The translations under genes and the position numbers were made by a program. The notes beneath the pieces were generated by a model. It did not search any database and had not been told where the DNA came from. It saw nothing but the letters and a program-made list of their open reading frames with translations. DNA of 64,000 nt from Desmodesmus armatus (Eukaryota > Chlorophyta > Chlorophyceae > Sphaeropleales > Scenedesmaceae), in the NCBI GenBank assembly GCA_007449985.2, contig VIIQ02000725.1:367369-431368 (forward strand), given 5' to 3'. Each line of letters starts with the position of its first letter. Position 1 is the first letter of the stretch. Positions 1 through 10,694 of the stretch are shown one piece after another.

Positions 1-1458
1 TGTGACCACCAGCTGTGACTTTGCCAACCACCTGGGTGGCATGGTGTGGAAGTCCACAGACCGCCGCACCTGCACATCATACAATAAGCACAGCTGCTGC
101 CAGTGGTTTTATCCACCCACCCACATATATTGAGCACACCATGCTGTAGCCTGGCACATTACACTTGCAAGCCTCATGTGCATGCAGGCACACTAGAGTG
201 GCAGCTATTGTGCAAAATTTGCAGCCAGAGTTCAGCAGAGAAGTACAGGGTAACGGCTTTTTTTGTTCATCTCCACTACAGACTGCAAAACTCAGTTAGT
301 GCCAGCGTTCAATTATTACAGCCTGGCAGCCATTTACAGCTAGGACAGCCAAGTCACATGATCATGATCTTAAAAGCAGCCGTCGGACCAGGCCTGTAAG
401 CCAGAATGCCAGACAGCAAAATTTATTTTTATTGTTAAGCTGATAGCACTGTGACTTAAAGACTGTCAAACCCAGTCACTCGCTGTCCCAAACCCTCCTG
501 CCGAGACCAGCCTGGCAACGATTCTCTTGGAGTCAAGACTTCCCGACATGCTTATATCGAACATAGAACAAAAGTATTGCTTGAACATACATAGATGTAA
601 ATAGATGTACATAGTTGTATTAGTTGTAAATAGATGCAAATAGACCTAGACAGATGTAAACATAGATGTATAGACTTGAACATAAATAAATAAAAGAAGA
701 ATTGAAGATTATATACCTTGGTTTCCCGGTTGGCTCTCACATCTTCTTTAAGATTATATATATGCTTCACTGGCACAGGCTTAACCTCTTTAGCGTCCGC
801 GCATGGCTGCTCTGTTTTTCCAACTGGTTGGGGCGCGCTCCGCCAGGCAGCAGCCATGTCAGAGCGCAAATGAGGGGCTGTGTTACGCACAGCTACCTCA
901 GGAGCAGCATGCTGAGAAGCGAGGAGCGTTTCCGGGTGCTGGCCCCGCTGGATGGGCCCCTCCCTCATGGGCAACACAAGCTGTGAAGCATCCTTGGCCA
1001 TTGTCCGGGGGATTCCTCTCGCGCTCCTTGGAGGTTACAGAAAAGCTTTTTGTCATAGATAAAAAATTTGAGACCATTGTGGGGCGGCCTCCTCGTGGCT
1101 GGTCTTGGCAGGCTGGCTGGCTTCAACTGTGTCGTTTACGACACTGCTGCAGCCAGCAAGCAAACGAACAGCCCACAATTCACAACACAAGCTCTGCTGT
1201 TTGGGGTATGCTTTGCCTTCTTTCCACCATGTTCATTGTGTTGCTGTGCCACAAGCCTTGTTGCAATGGCCACAGCAGCACAACCAAGTCTGCTGGTGTG
1301 GATGAGCCACCTTGCTCCACACCAACCTGCTGCCTGCAGGAGAAATCTAACCTGTCCAGTTCACAATATATTACTTGCCAATGAAACACCGCACGCCTGG
1401 GCCCAGTTGCTTCAGGGAAGCAACTGCCAGTGTGAGGAGCTGTGGAACAGACGGCAAG
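1..1458. other. Gene-free stretch with an AT-rich minisatellite
   Basis: No open reading frame here has plausible splice sites, protein-like composition or a recognisable family. The only structured part is the minisatellite at 583-690. Short frames on both strands are low-quality and overlap one another. Confidence 0.5.
583..690. repeat. AT-rich minisatellite, about 11-bp period
   Basis: An imperfect run of variants of ATAGATGTAAAT / CATAGATGTA repeats about eight times and fades into a short AAAT/TAAA tail. It is much more AT-rich than the surroundings. Nothing suggests it is transcribed or coding. Confidence 0.7.
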
Positions 1459-3162
1459 GCCACCAACCCTCATTGTGGTGGCCCACAGCGCTGTAATAGT
1501 CTCTTGCACCATGCAGAGCGCTCAATCATGTGCAGTGAGACCTGGCCAAAACAACTGACGTTCAAGCAGCATGGATGAATTACTTGGATGAAGCCGCTTT
1601 CATACTGAACTGAACTGAAACACCTCACACCCCACCCACCAATCCTCATTGTGGTCGCTCACAGCGCTGTAGTAGTCTCTTGCGCCGTGCAGAACGTTCA
1701 GCTATATAGATATACATATATGTGCAGTTGAGGCCTCACCAGAACCGTTTACGTCCAAACAGCATGGATGGATTACTTAAATAGAGCCGTTTTCATACTA
1801 AATACACCCCACCCACCAACCCTCCTTGTGGTGGCCCACAGCGCTGTACTACAGCGCTAGTAGTCTCTTGCGCAATGCAGAGCGCTCAACTATGTGCTGT
1901 TGAGACCTAGCCACAACAATTGACGTTCACTTTGGCAAAACACTGTTCCAAACACAGGGCATGGATGATTTTTTTGGATAAACGCTTTCATACTGGCTGC
2001 GCCCCACACTTCAGCCACTAGCTCTCTTTGTGGTGGCCCACAGTGTAGTGGTCTCTTGCGCCATGCACAGCGCTCAACTATGTGCAGCTTCGGCTTGGCC
2101 AGACCAATTGATGTTCAAACAGCATGGCTGAAATATTGGATGAAGCCGCTTTCATACTGACTACACCCCACACCCCAGCCGCAAACCCCCATTGTGGTCG
2201 GGCACAGCGCTGTAGTAGTCTCTTGCGCCATTCAGAACGCTCAACTATATGCAGTTGAGGCCTGGCAGGACCGTCTTCGTCCGAACAGCATGGATAAATT
2301 ACTTGGATGGAGCCGCCTTCATACTGACTACACCCCACACCACAGCCACCAATTCTCATTTGTGGTTGCCCACAGCGCTGGCGTAGTCTTTTGCGCCATG
2401 CAGAGCGCTCAACTGTGTGCAGTTGAGGCCTGCCCAGAGCACTTGATGTTTGACAAGAATGGACAGATTACTTAGACGGAGCCGGTTTCATACTGAAAAC
2501 ACCTCACACCCCAGCCACCAACCCTCTTTGTGGCCGCCTTACAGCGCTGTAGTAGTCTCTTGCGCCATGCAGAGCTCTCAATCATGTACAGTTGAGGCCT
2601 GGCCAGTATTTTTGATGTTTAAACAGCATGGCTGAATAACCTGGATGAAGCTGCTTTCACACTGACTACACTCCACAACCCAGCCACCAACCCTCATTGT
2701 GGTCGCCCACAGCGCTGTAGTAGTCTCTTGCGCCATTCAGAACGCTCAGCTATGTGCAGTTGAGGCCTGGCCAGAACCGTTTACGTCCAAACAGCATAGA
2801 TAAATTACTTGGATGGAGCCACGTTCCTACTGACTACACCTCACACCCCACCCACCAACCCTCATTGTGGTGGCCCACAGCGCTGTAGTAGTCTCTTGCG
2901 CCATGCAGAGCGCTCAATCATGTGCAGTGAGACCTGGCCAAAACAATTGACATTCAAGCAGCATGGATGAATTACTTGGATGAAGCCGCTTTGATACTGA
3001 AAACACCTCACACCCCACCCACCATCCCTCTTTGTGGCCGCCTTACAGCGCTGTAGTAGTCTCTTGTGCCATGCAGAGCGCTCAATGTGCAGTTGAGGCC
3101 TGGCCAGAGCACTTGACGCTCAAACAGCATGGCTGAATTACTTGGATGAAGTCGCTTTCATA
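1459..3162. repeat. Satellite array 1 (about 170-bp units, about 10 copies)
   Basis: About ten head-to-tail units share the core GTAGTAGTCTCTTGCGCCAT, then GCAGAGCGCTCA, TTGAGGCCTGGCCAGA, AACAGCATGGATGAATTACT and CACCAACCCTCATTGTGG. Core positions are near 1488, 1668, 1856, 2043, 2211, 2377, 2549, 2716, 2884 and 3053, giving periods of about 165-190 bp. Units differ by scattered substitutions and small indels, so the array is not freshly homogenised. Short frames crossing the units are repeat artefacts. The same family recurs in the same orientation at 12.3-14.0 kb. Confidence 0.9.
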
Positions 3163-4339
3163 CCAACATTGCATTTCAAATTCACTGCTGTGGTTGCGGC
3201 AGAGCATATGCCTGTTCAGCTGCTGCTGCTGTTTATGACCGGAAGGGTAATAGAAGATTGGGGTCAACACTACATAGCAGCAACCTGCTTCTTCTCCTGC
3301 TTGATTGTGAAACAGGAAGATGTGCGGCCCCACGCCCTTGATTGCAGCTTTGAGTATCCTAACCACCAACATCCTACTCGTGCTCAAGCCGACTGTGTAG
3401 AAGAGTATGTTGACAGCAACATGGTGCGAGCATGCTGAGACCGTATTGTTGCGCACTCCAGTTAGACCAAGACCCTCACACACAGCTTGCCTGCACTGAC
3501 TGGTTAGCTGAGTCAAACCCTACTAATTGCAGTGCAGTGCAGCAACTTTCTGGCCAACCAGCATTCTGCCAGGCTGGGTGTATTGCAATCATCTCCCTGT
3601 TTAGGCAGTTCAATACACTGGGGTTGCTGTGGCTGATTGATTCTGCATGTGCAAGATGATTTGCATACATTGCTGCATGTGCCACAGTGCGATGTAAAGG
3701 GAAAATGCGTGGTTTGAACCTGAAGACTACTAACTGCACTGCATGCACGGCAGAATTGGGCTGACAGAAGTACGACTGAACGCCACAGCTGGACACCGCC
3801 ATGAAGGAACTGGCTGCAGGACTGATGATGAGCACACTAGCTGACTCAACACCAAAGAACATGCAAGTGGGGCCAACAGAACAGGTGTGAATAGTCAAGT
3901 GAGAAAGTGGGAAAATATGTTACCCAAGCTGTGGTTCATACACAGCTTCCTTTCAGCACTTCCTCAGTGCATCTTGAAACAAAACCAGTGCTTGTTGCAA
4001 GCACACAAGTGTGCCAAGTCACAACCAACTGCAGGACGGAGGTTCGAAAGAAAGGATCCGACACAGCAGACAAAAATTGCGACAGCTGAAAGACTAAGCC
4101 AGCAGCTCGACACGCAGCATCAACAGGACATCTTGCACCTGCAAACATGAAAGTGGCAGGAGGACAGGTCAGTAACTGCTGAGGTTGCGCTTCAAACTTT
4201 GAAGTACACCAGCCTAATACATCACCATTCATTGAATATACTGAGCATGACAACTAGAAATGAATCTGGTGTCTGCAGGCACACATTGAATAATACGTAA
4301 AACTGTGACGAGCCAGATGGTTGATGGAACCTACCAGCA
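3163..4339. other. Intergenic, 3-prime side of the first Tyr-rich gene
   Basis: No supported gene. Small frames occur on both strands but lack splice-site support and family signal. The last part presumably holds the 3-prime untranslated region of the minus-strand gene whose stop codon is at 4340-4342. Confidence 0.4.
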
Positions 4340-6267
4340 TTACTTCCTGGCCTTCTTGGAGGTCTCTGCCTGTCCCTCGAACTTGTACAGGCCACCCTTG
4401 TTGTAGCCGTACTTGTCGTAGCCAGACTTGTCATAGCCGTGCTTGTCATAGCCATACTTGTCGTAGCCGTACTTGTCATAGCTGTCCTTGTTGTAGCCGT
4501 TGTAGTCATAGCCGTACTTGTCATAGCCACCCTTGTAGCCCTCCTTGTGGTAACCCTCCTTGTGGTAGCCGTCCTTGTTGTAGCCATACTTGTCATAGCC
4601 GTACTTGTCATAGCCTGCAGGCAAAAAGGTGGTTGCTGTCAGTTGAATTCACCAGTGATCGATACGGAAGGCTGCATGACGCCATACACACAGTTCTTGC
4701 AGAGCGCATATGCTCAAAGCCAGCGCATCTAGCATGGCGCACCCCAGGATGCATGATGAAATACACCTGCTCAACAAGTGTGCTACAAGAAGCTGAAGGT
4801 CAATGCCTGCGCACGCCAAGGGTGCTTCACCGCTAAAGTCAGCACGCTGCGCATTTGCCAAGGCGGTACTCACTGTCCTTGCTGTAGCCGTACTTGTCGT
4901 AGCCGTACTTGTCATAGCCCTCCTTGCCGTAGCCGTCCTTGTGGTAGCCCTCACGGTGGTAGCCGTACTTGTCATAGCCGTCCTTGGAGTAGCCATAGTA
5001 GTCATAGCCATCCTTGCTGTAGCCGTACTTGTCGTAGCTCTTCTTGTCATAGCCTGCACAGAGACAGCAAGATGCGACTGGTCAGCTCAAGAGACATACA
5101 TACGTTGGAATGCATGCGGTGAATATGTGGCACATGCAGACTGTGCACATGTGTACGGGGTGCACTAAGGATGCACATCAGGTAACAACAGCACTCAAAG
5201 GAACACAGCAAAGTGCGCTTGGTGTCAAACACCCATACACTGTCAGCAACAGCAGCCACCCCAGGCAATACCAGCAACAGCAGCAGGAGGAAGCTGTTGT
5301 CGTTGAGACCATGAGACACTCACCAGACTTGTCATAGCCGTACTTGTCGTAGCCATACTTGTCATAGCCGTCCTTGCCATAGCCATCCTTGTAGGATCCG
5401 TACTTGTCATAGCCATACTTGTCATAGCCGTCCTTGGAGTAGCCATACTTGTCATAGCCATCCTTGGAGTAGCCATACTTGTCATAGCCGTACTTGGAGT
5501 AGCCGTAGTTCTCATAGCCGTACTTGCCGCTCTTGTCGTAGCTGTAGCGGCTGTAGTAGTCGTAGTCGTACTTTGGCTCCTTGTAGTACTTGTCCTCGTA
5601 GTAGGATTGCTGCACAAACATCAAGAAAAGAGAGGGAGCAGCATGGTTGTCAGTATTAGGTTGTGATCAAATGGGGTGAGGGGGGTCCAAGGGGGAAACT
5701 AAGGATGCTGATGAGGTACCTGCTTCTGGTCGCTGCTGATGCTAGCTGCTGTGCCTGCACCTGTAAGACATGATGCACTTGCACCTGATACTGGTGTCAG
5801 GCTGAGCTTACTGTCGTGCTCGAGCAACAGTACTGGCTAACACCCCTCTGTGGTACTGCTGGCTACAAAGAGCTGTGACACGAAGGGCGCAAAGCTGTTT
5901 CCGATGTATGCTGCATTGAGTGATGCTTCAGAGAACCGCAGATGATGTTCTGCTGCTGTCGCGGAAAGGTGGTTAAACAACCACTTTCTCATGAGCGAGC
6001 CCACAGCCGCGAACTCACCAGCTTCACATCCTTTTGAAGACGTAAGAGACATTCAGCGCAGCAGGCAGACAAAGCAGCGTGTGAACGTGAGAACAGTGGA
6101 ACTGGTCGGTGACTCCTCCTGCTTCACACCCCAACACGCTAACCGAGAAAAGAAACAATGATGCGTTTGCGCGATGTCTCAACCGGTCTCACCTCGGCCA
6201 CAGCGAGGGCCAGGGCACCCAGAAGGGCGCACAGCAGCAGAGCGTGAGTTGTCTTCATTGTGACCAT
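4340..6267 (-). CDS. Secreted Tyr/Gly/Lys/Asp-rich repeat protein, copy 1
   Basis: Model: complement(join(4340..4614,4874..5053,5324..5609,6019..6030,6193..6267)), 275 residues. The ATG at 6267 (MVTMKTTHALLLCALLGAL) begins a clear signal peptide of about 24 residues, so the product should enter the secretory pathway. Exon 2 is a 12-nt microexon (DVKL) between good splice sites. Exons 3-5 encode an almost uninterrupted series of GYDKYGYDK / GYSKDGYDK / GYHKEGY units; the C-terminus is LYKFEGQAETSKKARK. All introns are GT-AG and phases close (0,0,1,1). No cysteine-rich, enzymatic or membrane domain is visible. The composition suggests a structural wall or matrix protein cross-linked through tyrosine, or a metal or polyanion binder, but this is inference. 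I do not recognise a named family. A paralogue lies 4.1 kb away at 8404-10378. Confidence 0.85.
5946..5984 (-). promoter_or_regulatory. Conserved intronic element with hairpin, copy 1
   Basis: This 39-nt block lies about 35 nt downstream of the microexon in transcript sense. It matches 10064-10102 in copy 2 with one mismatch, while the rest of the intron is poorly alignable. It contains a hairpin, GTGGTT-loop-AACCAC on both strands. A splicing enhancer for the microexon is a reasonable guess; no function is demonstrated. Confidence 0.55.
6019..6030 (-). other. 12-nt microexon of Tyr-rich gene copy 1
   Basis: GATGTGAAGCTG (DVKL) is preceded by an AG acceptor (AAAAG) and followed by GTGAGT. 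It keeps phase 0 on both sides. The same 12 nt with the same flanking splice sites occurs in copy 2 at 10138-10149, although the surrounding introns have diverged, which supports a real exon. Confidence 0.75.
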
Positions 6268-6357
6268 TCACAACGAAGGACTGGATTGATCCAAGATGTG
6301 ATGAAGCCTGCAGCCAGTGCCCTTTTGTAGGCGAGCAAGAACGGTTTGGTCAACCAC

Positions 6358-6371
6358 AAATGTCACGATCA
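6358..6371 (-). promoter_or_regulatory. Conserved upstream block, copy 1 (about -90)
   Basis: AAATGTCACGATCA lies about 90 bp upstream of the copy 1 start codon. A near-identical AAATGTCACGGTCA lies about 93 bp upstream of copy 2 at 10471-10484. It is a candidate core-promoter or transcription-factor site shared by the paralogues. Confidence 0.4.
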
Positions 6372-6546
6372 TTTCGCCCTGGCACCGTGGGTCCCAGACT
6401 GGAAGCGCAGGCAAAATCAGAAGCGAAATCTTGCGCCTGCTGTCATGTTGGACAGAAGCCATGGCACCGCACTTGCACTACTGTACAGTATTTTCTGGTG
6501 CAGCGGTGAATGTAGGTGAAAGTCGCGATGGATTGTCAGCATCCTG

Positions 6547-6568
6547 ATGTACTCCTATCACTTGAAGC
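6547..6568 (-). promoter_or_regulatory. Conserved upstream block, copy 1 (about -280)
   Basis: ATGTACTCCTATCACTTGAA and adjoining bases match 10673-10694 upstream of copy 2 (ATGTACTCCTTTGACTTGAA), followed in both by TGCACCGTG about 20-40 bp further away from the gene. Position relative to the start codon is similar (-280 and -295). Confidence 0.4.
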
Positions 6569-8403
6569 CGCACCCGTTCAGTGCGCCTGCACCGTGGAAA
6601 CTGCGGGGTGACTCAACGTCCCACACATATGTCGCCTCTAGCTCATCGAAGGCTTATTTGGTGCTTCAGAACATTGCTGTGGTGGCTGGTCATCACCTAG
6701 AGTGGCAGAACAAGATGGTGATCAAACCAAGGATTACAACCACCTAGCCCCTACCCACCCAAGCCAAGCAGTGCACTGCCTGCACAGCTGCTCTTGTGCT
6801 GGGCCTGTGATGGTTTTGTAGCAGATGAAACAGGGAGGGGCTGTCAGCAGTTCATAGGAGGAAGGTGTGCACGGCATACAGCTTCACACATGGCTCCCTG
6901 CCCACTCACTGCTGCTGTCAGCCATTTCAAACACAAGCTTGCTTCTGTTCTAGCAACAGCATGTCCAAAATTGCAGTGCAGGGCCTTCGTGTGTACACAA
7001 CTGTATGCTGTAGCAAAGCAGGTATTTATGCCTATGGATGCACAGCTGTTGCGCTGGCACTGACCGCCCACGCTCAGTGCTTGGAAGCACCTGCGATTGT
7101 GGACCCCACTGGGTGTGACACACCTTGTCACTGCAGCTGGGAGGCAACTAGGCATGTCAGCAGCAGCAGCGACAGCAGCGACATGGTCAGCTAGCACTGC
7201 TGCAACTGTGGAACTGTCCAACGCCCACAGCAATGGCCACCAGCTGCAAACCGCACCACAGTGCTGTTGGCTGTTGCCCTTCGGCGCTGATTACCATGTG
7301 ACTTGATTGCAGCTTTCAACCAGCAGAAGGCAAGGGCCTGGTCAATCAGCACAGTGCTGCATAGCAGCCTGGGGGCACCAGGACTGACAGGCAACCGTGC
7401 TGGGAATCAGCTGGTGCCACTGCGTTCTGCTATTTGAACTGCTGGCTAAACAGAAGGTCCTTTCCTACACACTGCTTTCCGCCTGCTGGCTGTTGAGGTG
7501 TTGCCGCTCTGCTGCTTGGCAAGCAATGATGGGGCCCTCCAGTTGTGTGGTGGCACTTTACCATGCTGTCTGCTCGTCACTGCTTATAAGCTTAGTGTCA
7601 ACTGCTGTACAGTGTGGAGTTACTGTGACCATGTGAGGTGGCTGGGCTTCATGACAACACAGAATGATACTGAATCAATCCTTATCTGAGTGTGGAAGCT
7701 GGTTGTCAGGACTAAGTGCACAGGTTCTGGGCACCAGTGTTGCCCCTGGACAGTTGCTGACCAACATGCAGACTTGAAACAATTCCATGTTGTGACAGGC
7801 ACTGTTTCTGTACTTGCGATGATGCAAAACCATCATACCAATGGAGACTGCTGCCATAACAATGCAAGTGATGAGTGATGTGCCGTCCTCAAAGCTTGTC
7901 CTGCTGTGCACCCCCTTTGTATCCTCAACCCAGCACATGAACCATTGTGATACAAGAGAGTGTTACAGAGAATACAAAAAGGGTACACTTGGGTGTGCAG
8001 GCCACTCCAATTGCTACTAGGCACTGCCCACTTTGTTCAGTGGGCAGCGGTGCTGATGCTTGTGACAAGCATGGTCGACGCACGTCAAGGCAATGCTCAA
8101 CCCCAGAAGCAACTGGTCCGACTGTGCTGTGCTGCAACTGCCAAAACTTGAACAGCCCTCTTGACACTGCAGGACAGGGCAGGCAGGCAGCAGACAGGGG
8201 AGCAGTCTGGTCAGCCAACAGCGTGTCATGCATGGGGTCCCCAGAATCCGGCGCATGGAAATGGATCAAGCACAGCTTCACTTTGAGATGACAGATCCTG
8301 GTGGGCATCCACTTTGCACAATTGAACATTACAAGCCAGATCTGCAACTGCCCCCACAGTCACCACGGCAACTGATACTCACCATTCAGAACAAAACTGA
8401 GGC

Positions 8404-10378
8404 TTATGCCTTCTTGGAGGTCTCTGCCTGTCCCTCGAACTTGTACAGGCCACCCTTGTTGTAGCCGTACTTGTCGTAGCCAGACTTGTCATAGCCGTGC
8501 TTGTCATAGCCATACTTGTCGTAGCCGTACTTGTCATAGCTGTCCTTGTTGTAGCCGTTGTAGTCATAGCCGTACTTGTCGTAGCCACCCTTGTAGCCCT
8601 CCTTGTGGTAACCCTCCTTGTGGTAGCCGTCCTTGTTGTAGCCATACTTGTCGTAGCCGTACTTGTCATAGCCTGCAGGCAGCAACAGCGTTTCGTGTGG
8701 GGTAACGCATGCGGCCGATGACAAAATGCTGCTGCATGATTCTATGCAGGTTCCTGTGGTGCACAACTCCAAGGCCAGGCATAGTGCTGCAGCTCTGTTG
8801 CGCAGGCCATGCATTCATTTTGTAACAGCATATGATGCTGCCAACAGGCCTGTCCAACAAGTGCTACAAGCACAGGTGCAGGCCATCACGTAGTGCTGTG
8901 GACTAGGGAGGAAGGTACTCACTGTCCTTGCTGTAGCCGTACTTGTCGTAGCCGTACTTGTCATAGCCCTCCTTGCCGTAGCCGTCCTTGTGGTAGCCCT
9001 CACGGTGGTAGCCGTACTTGTCATAGCCGTCCTTGGAGTAGCCATAGTAGTCATAGCCATCCTTGCTGTAGCCATACTTGTCGTAGCTCTTCTTGTCATA
9101 GCCTGCACAGGGGAAAACAGAAAAAAAGTCAGACGAAGCACTGGAAGCAAGCATCTAGTGGGGTTTGCAACCATCAAGGCTTGGAGGCACCTGTGCATTT
9201 CCTGTCCGACTGCAAGTAGGCGCAAGATAATCACAGTGTCTGTGTTTCGATAGTGTTGAGCGCAAGCTGCTTGCACAACATTATAACGCTGCAGGTGCTG
9301 CCACCATGGCCTGATCTGGAAGGGGCCTGCTGGTGGGCATAGTGTGTCCTTGGACACCTGCACATCTGAATGCATCAGCGACACTGCTTCCAAAAATCTT
9401 CACTGCACACCATGAGACACTCACCAGACTTGTCATAGCCATACTTGTCGTAGCCGTACTTGTCATAGCCGTCCTTGCCATAGCCATCCTTGTAGGATCC
9501 GTACTTGTCGTAGCCATACTTGTCATAGCCGTCCTTGGAGTAGCCATACTTGTCATAGCCATCCTTGGAGTAGCCATATTTGTCATAGCCGTACTTGGAG
9601 TAGCCGTAGTTCTCATAGCCGTACTTGCCGCTCTTGTCGTAGCTGTAGCGGCTGTAGTAGTCGTAGTCGTACTTTGGCTCCTTGTAGTACTTGTCCTCGT
9701 AGTAGGATTGCTGCATAGAACAAAAAACAGCACAGGCAGGACAGCAGCAAAGGAAGGAGGCATGGCTGTCAGCGCAAGTGTCACTTGAGGTCCAAGGGTG
9801 AGGGTGAGGGCTGGGGTGACCCCCTGGGGAAAGCTGTCATGCAAGGCCAAGGTGCTGTGGTGCTAGCTGCTCTAACAACTGCTGCTGCGATCCTGATGGA
9901 TGCATATGCAGGACTGCTCTGCTCAACAGCTCACAGGCACTGGGACAGCAGTACACCATCAGCTGCGAGGCATCGCTGGCCAGAGGAAAAGCTGATGATG
10001 GACCGGGGAAATGTGATTGCGTTCAAGAACATAATAAGCTGAAGCGTAGGCACCCTCGGAGGCTGTTCTGCTGCTGTCGCTGAAAGGTGGTTAAACAACC
10101 ACCTCCCCAATATGACGCCCCTGAGGCGCGGACTCACCAGCTTCACATCCTGTCGTTGAAGCAAAGACGTTCAGGGCCGCGAACAGACACAGCAGCGAAG
10201 GGACGTAAGACTGGGTCGGATACCTCTTCCTGCTCCATGCAGACAGCAACAAGCAACAATGAACTGAAGTACTTATGCCCTTTCTCTGGTCTGAAGGACT
10301 CACCTCGGCCACAGCGAGGGCCAGGGCGCCCAGCAGGGCGCACAGCACCAGAGCGTGAGTTGTCTTCATTGTGACCAT
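8404..10378 (-). CDS. Secreted Tyr/Gly/Lys/Asp-rich repeat protein, copy 2
   Basis: Model: complement(join(8404..8672,8923..9102,9425..9710,10138..10149,10304..10378)), 273 residues. It has the same five-exon structure, phases and exon lengths as copy 1, except that the last exon is 6 nt shorter and ends KKA-stop instead of KKARK-stop. The signal peptide differs by one residue (MKTTHALVLC). Repeat exons differ from copy 1 at only a few positions, mostly synonymous TAC/TAT changes: about 2 in the last exon, 1 in exon 4 and 4-5 in exon 3. Introns have different lengths (250, 322, 427 and 154 bp against 259, 270, 409 and 162) and align poorly. Function is unknown, as for copy 1. Confidence 0.85.
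10064..10102 (-). promoter_or_regulatory. Conserved intronic element with hairpin, copy 2
   Basis: This is the counterpart of 5946-5984, with one mismatch in 39 nt. Here the hairpin stem extends to 7 bp (GGTGGTT / AACCACC, 10086-10103). It lies about 35 nt downstream of the microexon in transcript sense. Confidence 0.55.
10138..10149 (-). other. 12-nt microexon of Tyr-rich gene copy 2
   Basis: It has the same sequence as the copy 1 microexon (DVKL), with a CAG acceptor before it and a GTGAGT donor after it. It keeps the frame between the signal-peptide exon and the first repeat exon. Confidence 0.75.
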
Positions 10379-10470
10379 TCACAACGAAGGAAGGGGTCTG
10401 ATCAAGGACTGGAGAGTGGAGCGGCCGTTCCTGGCTAAATACCCCCAGGGAAACCGAGGGAAACCGTTCA

Positions 10471-10484
10471 AAATGTCACGGTCA
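10471..10484 (-). promoter_or_regulatory. Conserved upstream block, copy 2 (about -93)
   Basis: Counterpart of the block at 6358-6371, differing at one of 14 bases. Confidence 0.4.
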
Positions 10485-10672
10485 CTGCGGGTCCCTGGAC
10501 CCCATCAATCACCATCTGATCCTAGTTCAATAAGGCGCATTTACTTGAGTTTAGCATAGACATGAAGGGTCAGGCCGGACAGGCCCTGCGCCTGAGACTC
10601 ATCAGTGCCATGAACATGCTGGTATTTCGTGCCCCTGGCTACCAGTAGTCGCGATACGATAGTAACTGTTAC

Positions 10673-10694
10673 ATGTACTCCTTTGACTTGAAGC
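10673..10694 (-). promoter_or_regulatory. Conserved upstream block, copy 2 (about -295)
   Basis: Counterpart of 6547-6568, with two to three differences over about 22 bases. Confidence 0.4.

Larger units (their letters stand above)
6268..8403. other. Intergenic between the two Tyr-rich paralogues
   Basis: The first ~350 bp carry the 5-prime flank of copy 1, with two blocks conserved in copy 2. The rest contains only short, unsupported frames on both strands. No transposon ends or RNA genes were recognised. Confidence 0.4.

Noticed and set aside
1459..3162. Possible CRISPR array
   Set aside because: Units of about 170 bp have no short constant repeat separating unique spacers, and the genome is eukaryotic. 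It is a satellite.
4321..5122. Cys/His/Ser-rich and Val/Ala/Leu-rich plus-strand frames across the Tyr-rich genes
   Set aside because: They are mirror translations of the repetitive minus-strand GYDK exons. They lack starts, splice logic and any family signal.
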